64,000 bases of DNA, from contig JAYKKM010000044.1 in NCBI GenBank assembly GCA_035772405.1, positions 2,463,501 to 2,527,500 on the forward strand, written 5' to 3'. Positions within the stretch are counted from its first letter, which is position 1, and every line of letters starts with the position of its first letter. A program made the position numbers and the translations under genes. The stretch comes from Chrysogorgia sp. JL179-B06. Lineage: Eukaryota; Cnidaria; Anthozoa; Scleralcyonacea; Chrysogorgiidae. The notes beneath the pieces are model-generated. The model did no database searches. It was not told the origin of the DNA and saw only the letters and a list, made by a program, of their open reading frames with translations. Positions 31,297-42,200 of the stretch are shown piece after piece.

Positions 31297-32107
31297 CAAC
31301 CTCGTACCCAGGGCATTTTGCCTCCACGGTTGAAGGTTGGCGAAAATGGCCCTGGAATCGGCTGGGCGATTCTATAATCTTATTGGCCAGTTCTAAAACT
31401 CGATTAATTCAGCTAGAGTATAAATTTATTCATCTAAATCCACATGTTAAGAAATTTCCTCGCCTTTAAATTTTACTACAAATAAGAAAAATATAAGAGC
31501 TTGGTAAATTGTTAAAGGTGCAGTCCAGTCCGCTCTGCGCATGTATGATATAATAGGATTGCGACAGTTCGAAAGCGAGTATTCGTTAAATGTGGCGAAG
31601 GCACGAGTGGTAGTTTGATATATTATCCACATTTAGGAACCAAACAGCTTCTTATAACACGCTTTTTTGGCGGAAAAGCTCAAGCGTGTGAAAAAAATCC
31701 GCAATACTTCATAAAGAACTGCATTCGATATCTACTTGTTCATCCATGATGGTTATACGAGATAATCATGGATGTATTATGAATTAGCTGGTTTTAGGAT
31801 GAATGCTTTATATAAATAAGTCTGCAGAGCGTTGCATATTTCTCACATCATTATCACATCAACAGCAGCCTCGTACCCAGGCGCTTGTTTTGCTTTGCGC
31901 GACTAGCGGGGCTGAGCGCGCGGGGGCTTTTGGGGAGGCGTCCTCCCCAAAAGCCCCCGCGCGCTCAGCCAAGTCGCGCAAAGCAAAACAAGCACCTGGG
32001 TACGAGGCTGCATCAACAGTAAACAGACCTACCAGAAATTCTGGGGTCATGTGACCAGCCAATTGTCATGTGAGCAACCGTGGCCAAATACCCTGGGTAC
32101 GAGGTTG
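31297..32107. mobile_element. Mutator-like miniature next to the actinoporin-like gene
   Basis: Ends CAACCTCGTACCCAGGG...CCCTGGGTACGAGGTTG; 9-bp duplication TATCCGCCC at 31288-31296 and 32108-32116. It ends 88 bases before the start codon of the actinoporin-like gene. A second, near-perfect GC-rich palindrome is nested at 31868-32012. Confidence 0.92.
31868..32012. repeat. GC-rich near-perfect palindrome nested in the Mutator-like miniature
   Basis: gcctcgtacccaggcgcttg at one end, caagcacctgggtacgaggc at the other; arms about 70 bases meeting near 31940. Overlapping frames on both strands reflect the symmetry only. Confidence 0.92.
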
Positions 32108-32195
32108 TATCCGCCCCTGTATTGTACTAAGCGATTCAGCAACAACTTTGCTTTAGAGATCTATATTAACTTTAATTTAGAGATACCCAAGAGTT

Positions 32196-32912
32196 ATGGC
32201 TGGAGTAGTAGCAGCGGCAGGAGCGGTAGCAGCGGAAGGAGTATTTATGGCGAATGCAGCCAAGGCAGCTCAGGTTGCTGGCGCAGTGGCTGGTCTCGAC
32301 GCACAAGGATTTACGTGGTTCGGTCTCACCTGTGAAGGAGGCGGAAGACGTAATCAAATGAGCATTTGCAATGGAACAAAACACAGCATCGAGCTTAAAA
32401 AGATGTACATGAATTGGGGTAAAGTTAAAGTCCCTCCCGATGCATATGTCGATTCAATGGCAAAAGATGATTGTCTGTTTCATAACGCCGGCAGTTGGGC
32501 AGCTACTGGTTCAAGTGGCATCGTCACTTACACGTTACAACACAACACAATCTTACACATCCTGTGGCAATGTCCCTTCAATTTCGACTACCATGATAAC
32601 TACATTGGTTTGATGCTAACCTCGCGTTCTGATCGCGCTCTGCCAAACGAAGACTTGTTCGACAACATGGAGCAGAACGCCACAACAATGGGACTTACAC
32701 CAAAAGCTGGAAGCGATTATGACCTTGTTTGCTGTGGACCAGGCGATGGAAATTCCATAGAAGCGAAGGATGGAAAGAAACCCTGGGGAAATTATAGGCC
32801 TTGTAAGGTTCAGGATAACCACTACAAAGTACTTGCTATTATGGGTGATCGACATGCAACTACCAGCAAGATTACAATCTTGGATGTTTCCGATGAAGAC
32901 AAGCACCACTGA
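32196..32912 (+). CDS. Actinoporin-like protein (cnidarian pore-forming cytolysin family)
   Basis: A 238-residue single-exon gene. Residues 40-230 match the actinoporin fold family: the VATG/AATG-x-x-G segment before a beta strand (AATGSSGIVTYTL, 102-114), then ILHILWQCPFNFDYHDNYIG (119-138), which is the strand plus aromatic loop that binds phosphocholine headgroups in the family, and an acidic DxLFDNMEQN helix. The first 34 residues are Ala/Gly-rich and could form the membrane-inserting helix; no clear signal peptide is visible. Odd points: seven Cys (46, 58, 93, 126, 179, 180, 203), whereas sea-anemone actinoporins typically have none; fewer aromatics in the headgroup loop; a Cys-Cys pair; a histidine-ending tail. 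It may be an intracellular or non-toxic actinoporin-like protein rather than a venom toxin; that is inference. ATTAAA lies at 33056-33061. It sits alone between FBXO7 and ARL8. Confidence 0.85.
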   Translation: MAGVVAAAGAVAAEGVFMANAAKAAQVAGAVAGLDAQGFTWFGLTCEGGGRRNQMSICNGTKHSIELKKMYMNWGKVKVPPDAYVDSMAKDDCLFHNAGSWAATGSSGIVTYTLQHNTILHILWQCPFNFDYHDNYIGLMLTSRSDRALPNEDLFDNMEQNATTMGLTPKAGSDYDLVCCGPGDGNSIEAKDGKKPWGNYRPCKVQDNHYKVLAIMGDRHATTSKITILDVSDEDKHH

Positions 32913-33055
32913 AGAGAATTGATGCCCTATAGTTCCATCCAAACCCCGGATTTATTGAACTCTCGCGCTGTTTTTTATAGTTATGATTAGCTATGATTTA
33001 GACAAGTTTCTCTCTTTGTTACTCCTTTGTAATATTTTCTTATTTTGTCTGCTTC

Positions 33056-33061
33056 ATTAAA
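33056..33061 (+). terminator. Candidate poly(A) signal of the actinoporin-like gene
   Basis: ATTAAA 144 bases after the TGA stop, in an AT-rich 3' flank and ahead of a LINE tail starting near 33120. Confidence 0.4.
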
Positions 33062-33119
33062 CTGTATCGACCTTTTCACAATTTGCGTTGATTGTAGGGA
33101 ACGGGCACACAAAATTCTC

Positions 33120-33590
33120 AGCCCAGCCAGCATACGGGATTTAATACAATCTAGGAACTCACCTGAGAGGTAAAGACATTCTTAAAATACCTAAGGTTAA
33201 TTCCACTAAATATGGTCTTAGATCATGGCGATACTATGCTCCAAAACTTTGGAAAGCTATACAGCTTTTAGAAGAATCCTACATTCTATTGATATTGATT
33301 GTTAATCATTAAAATGTACCGTAGTTTTACATGTATATAGCTTAATTTATTATTAGATTAGGGTTACTAATTATATTCATAACTGTAAATATTTACCATT
33401 CTATTGTAATTTTATATTTTTAGCTATAACTTCAGATTTTCTTTGAAATAATTTAGTTTATTATTATTTGTGGCGTACCTGTAAATTAGCTGGAGCATTC
33501 TCGTCAGATGTGTTTGTCTATTCTGCGTGAATTGTGCCATTTATAGCTAAGTGTATTGACCACGTTAAATAAATTTATGAATTAGTAAAT
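33120..33590 (+). pseudogene. LINE 3' end (plus)
   Basis: Frame reads GKDILKIPKVNSTKYGLRSW then RYYAPKLWKAIQL, the C-terminal motif of a LINE reverse transcriptase, then a 3' UTR ending aataaatttatg. 5'-truncated. Confidence 0.72.
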
Positions 33591-33599
33591 ATCAATCAC

Positions 33600-34130
33600 C
33601 TATCGCCAACCATGATTTGCGCAAACTCTGATTGGTTAATTAGTATAATTTCTGGCCTTAAACGAGTTCTGATTGGCTGACTGCCCGTAACTCTATCACA
33701 TCACTAGAAAGTGTTTTTGTGACCGACTGAGTTTAGGAAATGGATCATCATTTTGATGTATGGTTTCTAAAACATTAGAATTTTTTTCAAAATGTTGACA
33801 ATGGTCGACAATACTATTATAACTAAAAAATCGTCGAAAGGGCTCAGAAACTTAACATAAAGACATTGTGTATATCAAGAACCGGTCTAAGGGTGAGAAA
33901 GTTGTTTATCGTATAATTATTTGTATTTTTACGTCCGTTTTGATCGTTGTGTTTTTGAAAGCTGTTAAGCGTGAAGAAAACATCGAGCATTGGATTTACA
34001 AACTAGAAATACGAATCCGCAATAATCCCTCGTCCACCTTTTCTATCCCCCCCCCCCCCCCCCCTACGGGAATTTCCCATCCATGGTGCCCAGACCTCGC
34101 ACGCCGTGGCCGTGTATTCGAAGAAATGTT
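33600..34130. other. No gene seen
   Basis: Unassigned sequence with an 18-C run near 34046. A 126-codon frame from 33868 reads through the C run and I do not believe it. Confidence 0.5.
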
Positions 34131-34555
34131 TGAACGTTATCTCGGCCAATATTTAACCGATTTAAACTCGGAAAACAGATTTGGAATTAGCGAGTCAATA
34201 TACATAACATACGTGTTTATATTACGAGAACGTGAGTACCCTTCGTAAAAACGGTTTATGTACTTTGTCGTATATTATTCTGAACGTTATCTCGATCAAT
34301 ATTTAATCGTTTTCAATTCTGAAAACACATTTGGAATTAGCGAGTCAAAATACAATAACATGTGTGTGTACTATATTACGAGAACGTGAATACCCTTCGT
34401 AAAAATGGTTTATGTACTTAGAAATTAGTCGGCTACTGTATATATTAGCCGGTCACTTCGTCGTATATTATTTTGAATATCTCGATCAATATTTAACCGT
34501 TTTCAATTCTGAAAACAGATTTGGAATTAGCGAGTCAAAATACATACTCGGACTT
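34130..34555. repeat. Three-unit tandem repeat (147 and about 194 bp)
   Basis: Units start gaacgttatctcg at about 34132 and 34281 and gaatatctcgatcaatattt at 34473; the third gap has about 45 extra bases. All contain gatttggaattagcgagtca. Confidence 0.88.
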
Positions 34556-34984
34556 GGATTTCTATTTCCTCAAAAAAACTGTCTCTTTTGGAAAAAAACC
34601 TTTGAACCGTTTCAATTTTTGCATTCGCAATCATGTGGAGTATCTAGTTACCAGGACCAAATTTTCCGATGTCGCGCGAACGGCGGTTGATCATATATAT
34701 ATATATATATATAAACAAATAAACTCGACCGAGATCAGAACCCGCTAGCATCTCCCGTGATGAGGGACTAAACGCTGGTCGATATTAGCACCCTCAGGCC
34801 TTCGGCCGGCGCTTCGCGCTGGGCGAGGGGATTATATCTAACACAGTTCAAACTGTATGTTTAAAACTAGCCGTGATAGTGGAAGGGGCTAAGATTTAAG
34901 TAAAATTACAGCAAACAAATGAATGGGATCAGAATGTTTAACGGTAAGACGTTTTTATATTGTTTACTTGGGTTAGTTTGAAGT

Positions 34985-35131
34985 GATATATCAAGAACGA
35001 GAAAGCGTTCTTTACCACAGTATCAAAACACCTAGAAGTGTGTTGAAAAACGAGGCCGTGGGCCGAGATTTTCAACAACTTCCAGGTGTTTTGAGACCGT
35101 GGTAAAGAACTATTTCGAGTTCTTGATATAG
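34985..35131. repeat. Foldback broken by the family 1 miniature
   Basis: gatatatcaagaacgagaaa... / ...tttcgagttcttgatatagc; a third arm-like piece ttctttaccacgatatcaaa follows the miniature at 35755. Confidence 0.75.
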
Positions 35132-35151
35132 CTTCTCAAACGAATCAGTAT

Positions 35152-35717
35152 TTAAAGTGACACTACGATGAAAATTCATCCCCGTCTTTTACATTTTCTT
35201 TAGCATAGAATAGTATTTCAGGGTCGAAAGTGATCATCCATGTAAAAAAACAAAAAAATGGTATTTTGAAGTAAGTATTTTGAGCTCTGAAATCACTATT
35301 ATTTAGGCCACCATTACTAAAAACGTGTTCCAAGTGAGCCCGCAATTTCAAAAGGTAATATTGTTTATGACGTCAGATTCTCAATTTCAGTCGAGGTTAC
35401 TTGTTTTCTTGTTTTCTTCGAGAAGTAGATGAAATGTTCAGCCTTTCAGACGAAGAATTTGAAAAAACGTCCTTGATTTACTTGAAGAATTAGCCATGTG
35501 GAGTCTTCGCGTTGAGAGTCTGACGTCACTTCGTTACGCTGGTCAGGAACATGAACGATTAATGGCGGACATAACAACTCCAGATTCGGAGTTAGAAAAA
35601 TAATACTTGCCATCGTCTAATCGCAAAACGGTTTCGACCGAGTAATATTTAGCAGCTCTGCTTTATAAATACGTAAAAATATCGATAGGTAAAAATTTGA
35701 TCGTAGTGGTAATTTAA
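35152..35717 (+). mobile_element. TTAA-flanked miniature, family 1, copy 3
   Basis: TTAA on both sides; terminal repeats slightly worn (AGTGACACTACGATG, ATCGTAGTGGTAAT). Inserted in or beside the 35-kb foldback, whose arm sequence resumes at 35755. Confidence 0.9.
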
Positions 35718-36179
35718 AGAGAAAATTGAGCTGAAAGTTGGTTTAATTTATTGAAGTTCTTTACCACGATATCAAACCACCGTCATGTCACTGATTTCCT
35801 TTGTTCTATCTTTATAATTATAGAATAATTAATGAGTTTGAGAAGGAAATATCTGGAGACGAAACACATTTCAGAAATCGAAATCTCGCGCCCAATTTAA
35901 CTTCTTTAAATTGTAAATTCAAAAGAGTAAATATGTGTATACAAACTAATCAGATGCTTTCGATTCAAAACTATAGTTTATACAGCGACTTGGTTCTTTT
36001 CCGCGATAAAGATTACGAGCTTAACGTCCGTATTTCATTTTAAATCTTAATACTCGCGATAATGACCTACCTTTAAGCAATTTTATTTTAACAGAGCTTC
36101 GACACACCAAGCGGATCATTATTAGCCAATCAGGCGACTCTTATGCGACGCTTGAATAAACAGCAGTGTCTTCGCCTCT

Positions 36180-36320
36180 GATCAGAAAACGCGAATTTTC
36201 AGAAAACTTTTCAGAAAAGAAATGAGAATTTTCAGAAAAAAATTTTCAGAAATTTTTTTTCAGAAATTTTTTACAAAAACGAATTTTCAGGAAAAAAATC
36301 AGAAAACGCGAATTTTGATC
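36180..36320. repeat. Degenerate tandem repeat of gaattttcagaaaa
   Basis: About nine variable units between acgcgaattttc boundaries. Confidence 0.82.
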
Positions 36321-37567
36321 CGTTTAATTTATGCATGGTCACGATGTTGGTCACACTTATGTTGAAGGATTCCACAGGAAATTTTCGAAAGAAATTCAGC
36401 GGATTACTCGGATAGATAACATAAACAATAAATTCAAACAAGTTCGTTGCGTGTGGGCGATCGCCTCATTTGATTGATATAGTAAAGAAACATAACATAA
36501 CAGTGCTGGTTTTGACAGCTACAGCCGCTCGCAATTGAATTTATTTCCACTTCGTCTTTTTGGCAATTAGTTTGTTCGTTTGCTTAGTGTCATAATGTGA
36601 CCGGTCACAGGCGAGAGTTTGACCGGACAGCGCCTCAATTTGGCCGGACATCGTCCGGCCGTTATTTCGCGCCCTGATACACAGTAGGCCTTATACTATT
36701 CAGGTTCTTTGAACATTTGCAAGTGTAAAGAAGAATTGATTTGTTTGAAGGACGTCATAACACTGATCTCGAAATAAAGACTGGATCGAGCAACGATTGT
36801 TCAGAAAATGAAGCCGGAAGTAGCTCGTGGCGGCCATCTTGTTGGGACCACGTTATATAGTTTTACTGTAGGCGACAGAGACTATCTGTCTTTGATCTTT
36901 TAAAGAGTGAGTGTCAGGGTAGTGCTTTGCGCGCTTGTTTTCTTCTTGGCGGCCATTTTATGGGACGCCTATTTCAGTTCACAAACGAATCCGTCGATAT
37001 TTGATCAATCCTTTTGATAAATTATCCATTTTCAAGTTTTCTAAGAAGTAAATATACTCGAGTGATCAATTATTGTGATATTTTTCGTAAAATTGATCAT
37101 TTACTATAGTAATCTTTTCGATACATAGAAGCTGCTACGAGCGCTTCGCCTCCGAAGCGTGGAAGGCCGGGTTATGCTGCTGAAACAGCGCGAATAAGTT
37201 TGCGAATGGAAGTGTTTGATGATTGACTAGTAAAGAAATATATTTTGTTTCTTCTGATGTTTTGTTCATTTGAATTTGCAAAGATTCAGGAACTAAAGCC
37301 ATCCGGGCAGCTTGTTCGTCAGAAACGGCGTTGCGCGCGGCCCGCAGTGGTTCACAAACAAGCGAACCGCAACTGTTCAAATCGTCTTGAACATTAACTT
37401 CATAACGCCCCGAAGTCAGGATCGGACTCCAATTTCAACATTTCCAAATAAATCTAGAGTTCACATGCAAATTATAGTTCTAACGATGCGATGCACTGCA
37501 ATCAATTCGTATGAAAACAAAAACACAAGCGCGCAAACCACTACCCTGACACTCACTCTTTAAGATG

Positions 37568-37772
37568 CTAAAATGAATCAGTTGTCCAAGGTTTTCCCAT
37601 AATATATAACACAAACTACAGCTCCATAATAGTAACTATTGACCAACTAGTGACCACGGTGGTCACTCCAATATCGCCGCCACGCCCTAATCCCGGCTTC
37701 ATCATTATTGTAATGGCGCCGTAGTTTGTGTTCTAAATTATGGGAAAACCTTCGCCAACTGATTCATTTTAG
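37568..37772. mobile_element. Miniature with 50-bp TIRs
   Basis: CTAAAATGAATCAGTTGTCC...acaaactac and inverted copy; the same element, shorter, at 61812-61938. Confidence 0.82.
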
Positions 37773-38045
37773 AAACTAGTAAAAGATCAGAGACAGATAG
37801 TCTCTGTCGCCTACAGTAAAACTATACTAGGAGTTCTTATCAGAAGTGAAATGCTGCCTCTGGACTGACACAGGAGCAGTGTTCAGGATCAGGCATGCCA
37901 GCAGAATGAAGTCCCAACAAAATGGCCGCCACGAAATATAGTGTCATAATAGTGTCGAGCTTGCTAATAACTTAAACACCGATTTGCATAATATAAGCGA
38001 TTGGTTGACTGTAAACAAACTCCAGTCCCACTCTTCGAAAACAAA

Positions 38046-38200
38046 GTTCATGTTAATAGCGTGGAGTCTGGCTGCTATTAATAGCTTAAAAAGCGGACAA
38101 ACAAACCAAATTTGACTCACAAATGATTGCAAATGAGCTATTTTCTTTTGTTATTGCCGCAAGAATTATGGGTAAAAGCGGACAAACATCGATGCTGACG
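38046..38200 (+). repeat. Dispersed 155-bp repeat, copy B
   Basis: Inverted match to 3061-3215, again joined to a LINE-like frame (KCLGVKIDEKLIFDIHIEDL at about 38296-38355). Confidence 0.65.
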
Positions 38201-38420
38201 TCATCTGGATCTGCGTGTAATCTGAATACCAAGGCTGGCAACATAGCAGATTGTATAGCTATGGATAATAATATAGTTTCGCATGTTAGCTCCCAGAAAT
38301 GTCTGGGAGTCAAAATTGATGAAAAGCTTATCTTTGATATTCATATAGAAGACTTGTGTAAAAAAGTGTGTTCTGGAATAGGTGGAAATACACTGATGAT
38401 ACTTTTACTGCACTGTTAAT
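38200..38420 (+). pseudogene. LINE reverse-transcriptase fragment
   Basis: Reads CLGVKIDEKLIFDIHIEDLC, the YLGV.ID..L.F..HI...C motif of LINE RTs. Too short to classify. Confidence 0.65.
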
Positions 38421-38896
38421 TTCAGGAAGTTGATTTGGCTCCGAATGGAGTTGTTCTGTACCTAATTTAGGCTAATCGATAATCACACGCGACACGTTTT
38501 TTATTTCTTAATTGTTAGTTGTAATTGTTACTTGTTAGTAGTAATACTTAGGTAGGTTTAACATAATTATGCGCCCCTCCTGGAAATCAATAATATAAGA
38601 ATGTTGAGTGGGATCAGCGTATTCAAATAAAAATAATGTATGTATAATGTATGTGTGTATATGTAATTATTCCCGGCTTCATTTTTTCGCAGCATCTTAA
38701 CAATAGTTGCTCGATGCAGTCTTCATTTAGAGATCAGAGACAGATGGTCTCTGTCGCCTATAGTAAAACTATATAGCGTGGTCCCAACAAGATGGCCGCT
38801 ACGAAATATTCCCAGCTTCATTTTTTCGCAGCATCTAAATAATAATTGCTCGATCCAAAGATCAATTCGTCATAATCACGACTGAGTAAAGTGATT

Positions 38897-38902
38897 TTTA
38901 TT
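38897..38902 (-). terminator. Candidate ARL8 poly(A) signal (AATAAA)
   Basis: AATAAA on the minus strand about 275 bases past the ARL8 stop. Confidence 0.35.
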
Positions 38903-39176
38903 TGCGATTAATCTCATGCTACATAGAAACATTAAATTTATGCCACCAAATCCGACATGTCATTGAATAAAAATAAGATTTGAAGAGATCTGCAGAGGGC
39001 CATGCCAGCTAAAATGCGTGTTTATGAGATTGCTTCTCAAACACGCCATACTCACAAAACAATTTCATTCAATTAGTGATTTTTGTAATCGAGGTAATGT
39101 ACGAAAACTAATTCAGTAGCGTGAGCAGACGGTAATAAAGTCCATATCTAGAACAGAAAGTTCCGTCGTTTGCAGT

Positions 39177-39223
39177 CTAACTCTTTGATTTGGAGTGATT
39201 CATCAGCCACTGTAATGTGATAT
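39177..39223 (-). CDS. ARL8: ARL8 exon 7 (last)
   Basis: Acceptor ttttctttag. G+AT gives Asp171, then [14 protein letters not shown] and a TAG stop. A minus-strand AATAAA lies at 38897-38902. Confidence 0.94.
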
Positions 39224-42200
39224 CTAAAGAAAAGAGGTATAAGACGGGTGTTTGAAATTGTGCCCAAACAAGCGTTTTATATGCTAACCAAAGGCTTACA
39301 TGGTTTCCGTGCCACCTAGGACAGAAAGCCATCTGATCTGTGCAGCATGTACCACTTTTCAAGGCCTAAGTTCAGCAGTTTAGATTTAGGCCGGCGAACG
39401 GCGAATTTCGCCGGTGGTTGAGCAATCTCGTTCCCAGAGCCTTCGCGGCGCCACGCAAACGGAGGCTCTGGGATAATCCATCACCGGAAGTGTTTTGATT
39501 GGTTAACTAAAGATTGCCTTTAATTACATTAACTCTTAATATTTACGCGAGTGTTTCGTTAAAATTCAAACGGTATTGTACTTCGTTCTTATGGCAGACT
39601 TTACACCAAAAAAGTTATCTTCGGACAAACTTTTAGTCTTGTCGTGTTTCCAGAAAAGCTCAAAAAAACTTGTCCACGTTTAAATGGATTGACATTCTAC
39701 GCGAAATGCAAGAAGAGCGCCTGGTCTAACGTTAAAGAAGACTCTCAAGTCGCATTATGAGTCGCATTATATCCAGAGAGTTATCCATCCATGGTGCAAA
39801 AAATTGTCTCAGTTATTCTTGGCTCAGGAAATGCGACCAAAAAGTATCTTGATTTCTCCAACTAAATCATCTGACGTAGTGTTTATATTGCAGAACAGAA
39901 ACGAGAACACAAGCCATCGAGAATCAAAACAAAGATTGATCAAAGATTTTCCCACGCCTCACGAACGCGTAAACTTGTATATAGCGTCAGGTGTGTCATG
40001 GTCGTTTATAAAAAGATGTTACCGTTAATTTTTGTGCTGTCAAGTCTTTTATTGTTTGAAGTTTCAACAATCACCTATTAATAAATACACAATGCAGTGT
40101 TTATCGACCTTTTGATTTCATTGCTAAAATCATATTCTTTTCGGTCCCAAATTGCAATTGGTTGCTAATTTAAACACCAGACAACAAATTTTTTTCACCT
40201 CTGAAGAGATCCTCGAAAGTAAAGTTATTAAAGTGTCTAGGGAAGATTCTTGCCGAAGAACTCGATATTAGCACAGATAGTTCTCATATCCCAGAAACTA
40301 CGCTCGGTCTATTACTGGCGCATGCTCTGTTCAATCGACACCCTGTTTTCCGGCCCTCTGGCGATGGATTATCCCAGAGCCTCCGTTTGCGTGGCGCGGC
40401 GAAGGCTCTGGGAACGAGATTGGTGGTTGAGCGGATTGTGTAGCAAATTCGCCTGTCCTGGGGACGAGGTTGAAATTCGCCGTGTCTCCATCGTATTTCG
40501 CCGTCGCTGGATAAATAAATAATCTACGAATGATTTTAAATTCCCCAACGCGTGTTTTGAAACCCGTTTTGTGTGAAAATGTTCGAAGTAAATTTGCTCT
40601 TCGTCACTAGCTTTGCACATTGGCCGCCATATTGAATTCTACGGCGCGCTGGAGTCTGGGATCTACCATTCACATTTTACACTTGGGCAGCCTCGATTGG
40701 TGTTTTCCTTGCGTTTTGTGCTGCAAGAACATTTGCATATGTTTTCCATATTGTCAGACTATGCACAAATCGAGTCGACAAGTGACCAGAAGCTTGCGTG
40801 GAGTATGCGTGGAGCTGCGTGGAAACATAGAATTCGCGCATGCGCGTCTCATGACAGTGCCCCTTTAAATAGTACGAAAATAAATGTTGAGAAACGTGTC
40901 TGTTAAAACTTAATCAGACAACCTTAAAGTGTATAGTTATTTTAAAATAAAATGCATCATTCATATCCGACTCAGACTGAGTGATTTTTTACTCCCCCTA
41001 CCACATCAATTTCATTCTCCAGACCCTTTCACAAAAACCTGAAACGCTGCCTAAGCAACGCTACAGTAACTCCGCAGTCAATCGAGCTTATCAAACGAAC
41101 AGAGCGCATCCAACACCGAGCATCAAAATGTATCTTGAAGCTACCATTTATGAGCGAAGAATCCTACGAAGACAGACTCGTTTCTACAAAACTACAACCA
41201 CTTTCCTACTGGCACGAGTATCTCGACTTACTGTTCTTCTTTAAGGCCATCAGTGACATTGTACCTATATCAAGCGATATCTTACCCGAACGTCTTGTTC
41301 CCTTAAGGCTTACTAGATCCTCCGCAAATGTCAATGCAATCTCATTCCGTCAACGTAAATGTAAAACAACTACTTTCAAGCGCTCATTTCTTATAAGAAC
41401 AACTAGGACTTGGAACTCTCTCCCTGAACACTTAAGTTGGCGGGGTATCCAAGTTGGCTGACAAAGCTAGCCTGCGTGCAGACGCTTCCTGTTTACGCTG
41501 ACGCCATATAAAAATATTTATAATTTTAGTGTATTTATAATTTAAGCGCGTTCGCCTCATTTAATATTGGACAATTGACAAATTAAAGGTTAGTGAGAAA
41601 ACTCAGATACCGAGGCAGCTCGCTTCATGTAATCAAGGCATATCAGTTTGAATGTGTGTGAACAGATTGGCGAATGGCACGCAGCACGCTTGTGAGTCAG
41701 CCTGACAACTAGCTCACCCTGTAATATCAGGACATATTACTGTCTTAGTTAGTGAGCCAAACTCTGTGTCTTCCTAGCTAGATGTTTTGGCCGAGCCATA
41801 GAAATAAAAAGCATGAGGCGAGGGTCTATTTATTTCTTTGGCTTGGCTAAAACATTGACAGCGAGTTCGACAAAAACGGAGGCGAAATGGTGGCAAAATG
41901 AAATAGAACATACCAATGTTTTGTTTTTCCTTGCACGAGATAGAATAACAGCATATTTCTCGATCTTGAATAGACGAAAGATTTCTAGATAACATCAATA
42001 TATAATTGTAATTATTATATAGATTGGAGTGTTTTACTAAGTAATATGCAGTGATATATTTTCCATATCCTCACTAGTGAAGGTATCGATCACGCGATTA
42101 AATATTTTCCCACCTTTTGCATTGAATCTATATAATAAAAAGAAAATTACAAGGTGGCTTGAAGATATGAATTTTATCTTCTCGGGTAAAAGCAATATTT

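Larger units (their letters stand above)
36750..38880. repeat. Nest of foldback elements
   Basis: The segment agacagatagtctctgtcgcc...agtaaaact occurs at 36860-36905 (inverted), 37782-37825 and 38733-38775; the cagcatctaaacaatagttgctcgatccag motif flanks it. The same set appears at 61760-62045. Confidence 0.75.

Noticed and set aside
31803..32062. Overlapping frames on both strands with matching AGAFGE-type text
   Set aside because: Symmetry of a GC-rich palindrome reads similarly on both strands.
33868..34248. 126-codon open frame
   Set aside because: Crosses an 18-C run and continues into a tandem repeat unit; no motif seen.
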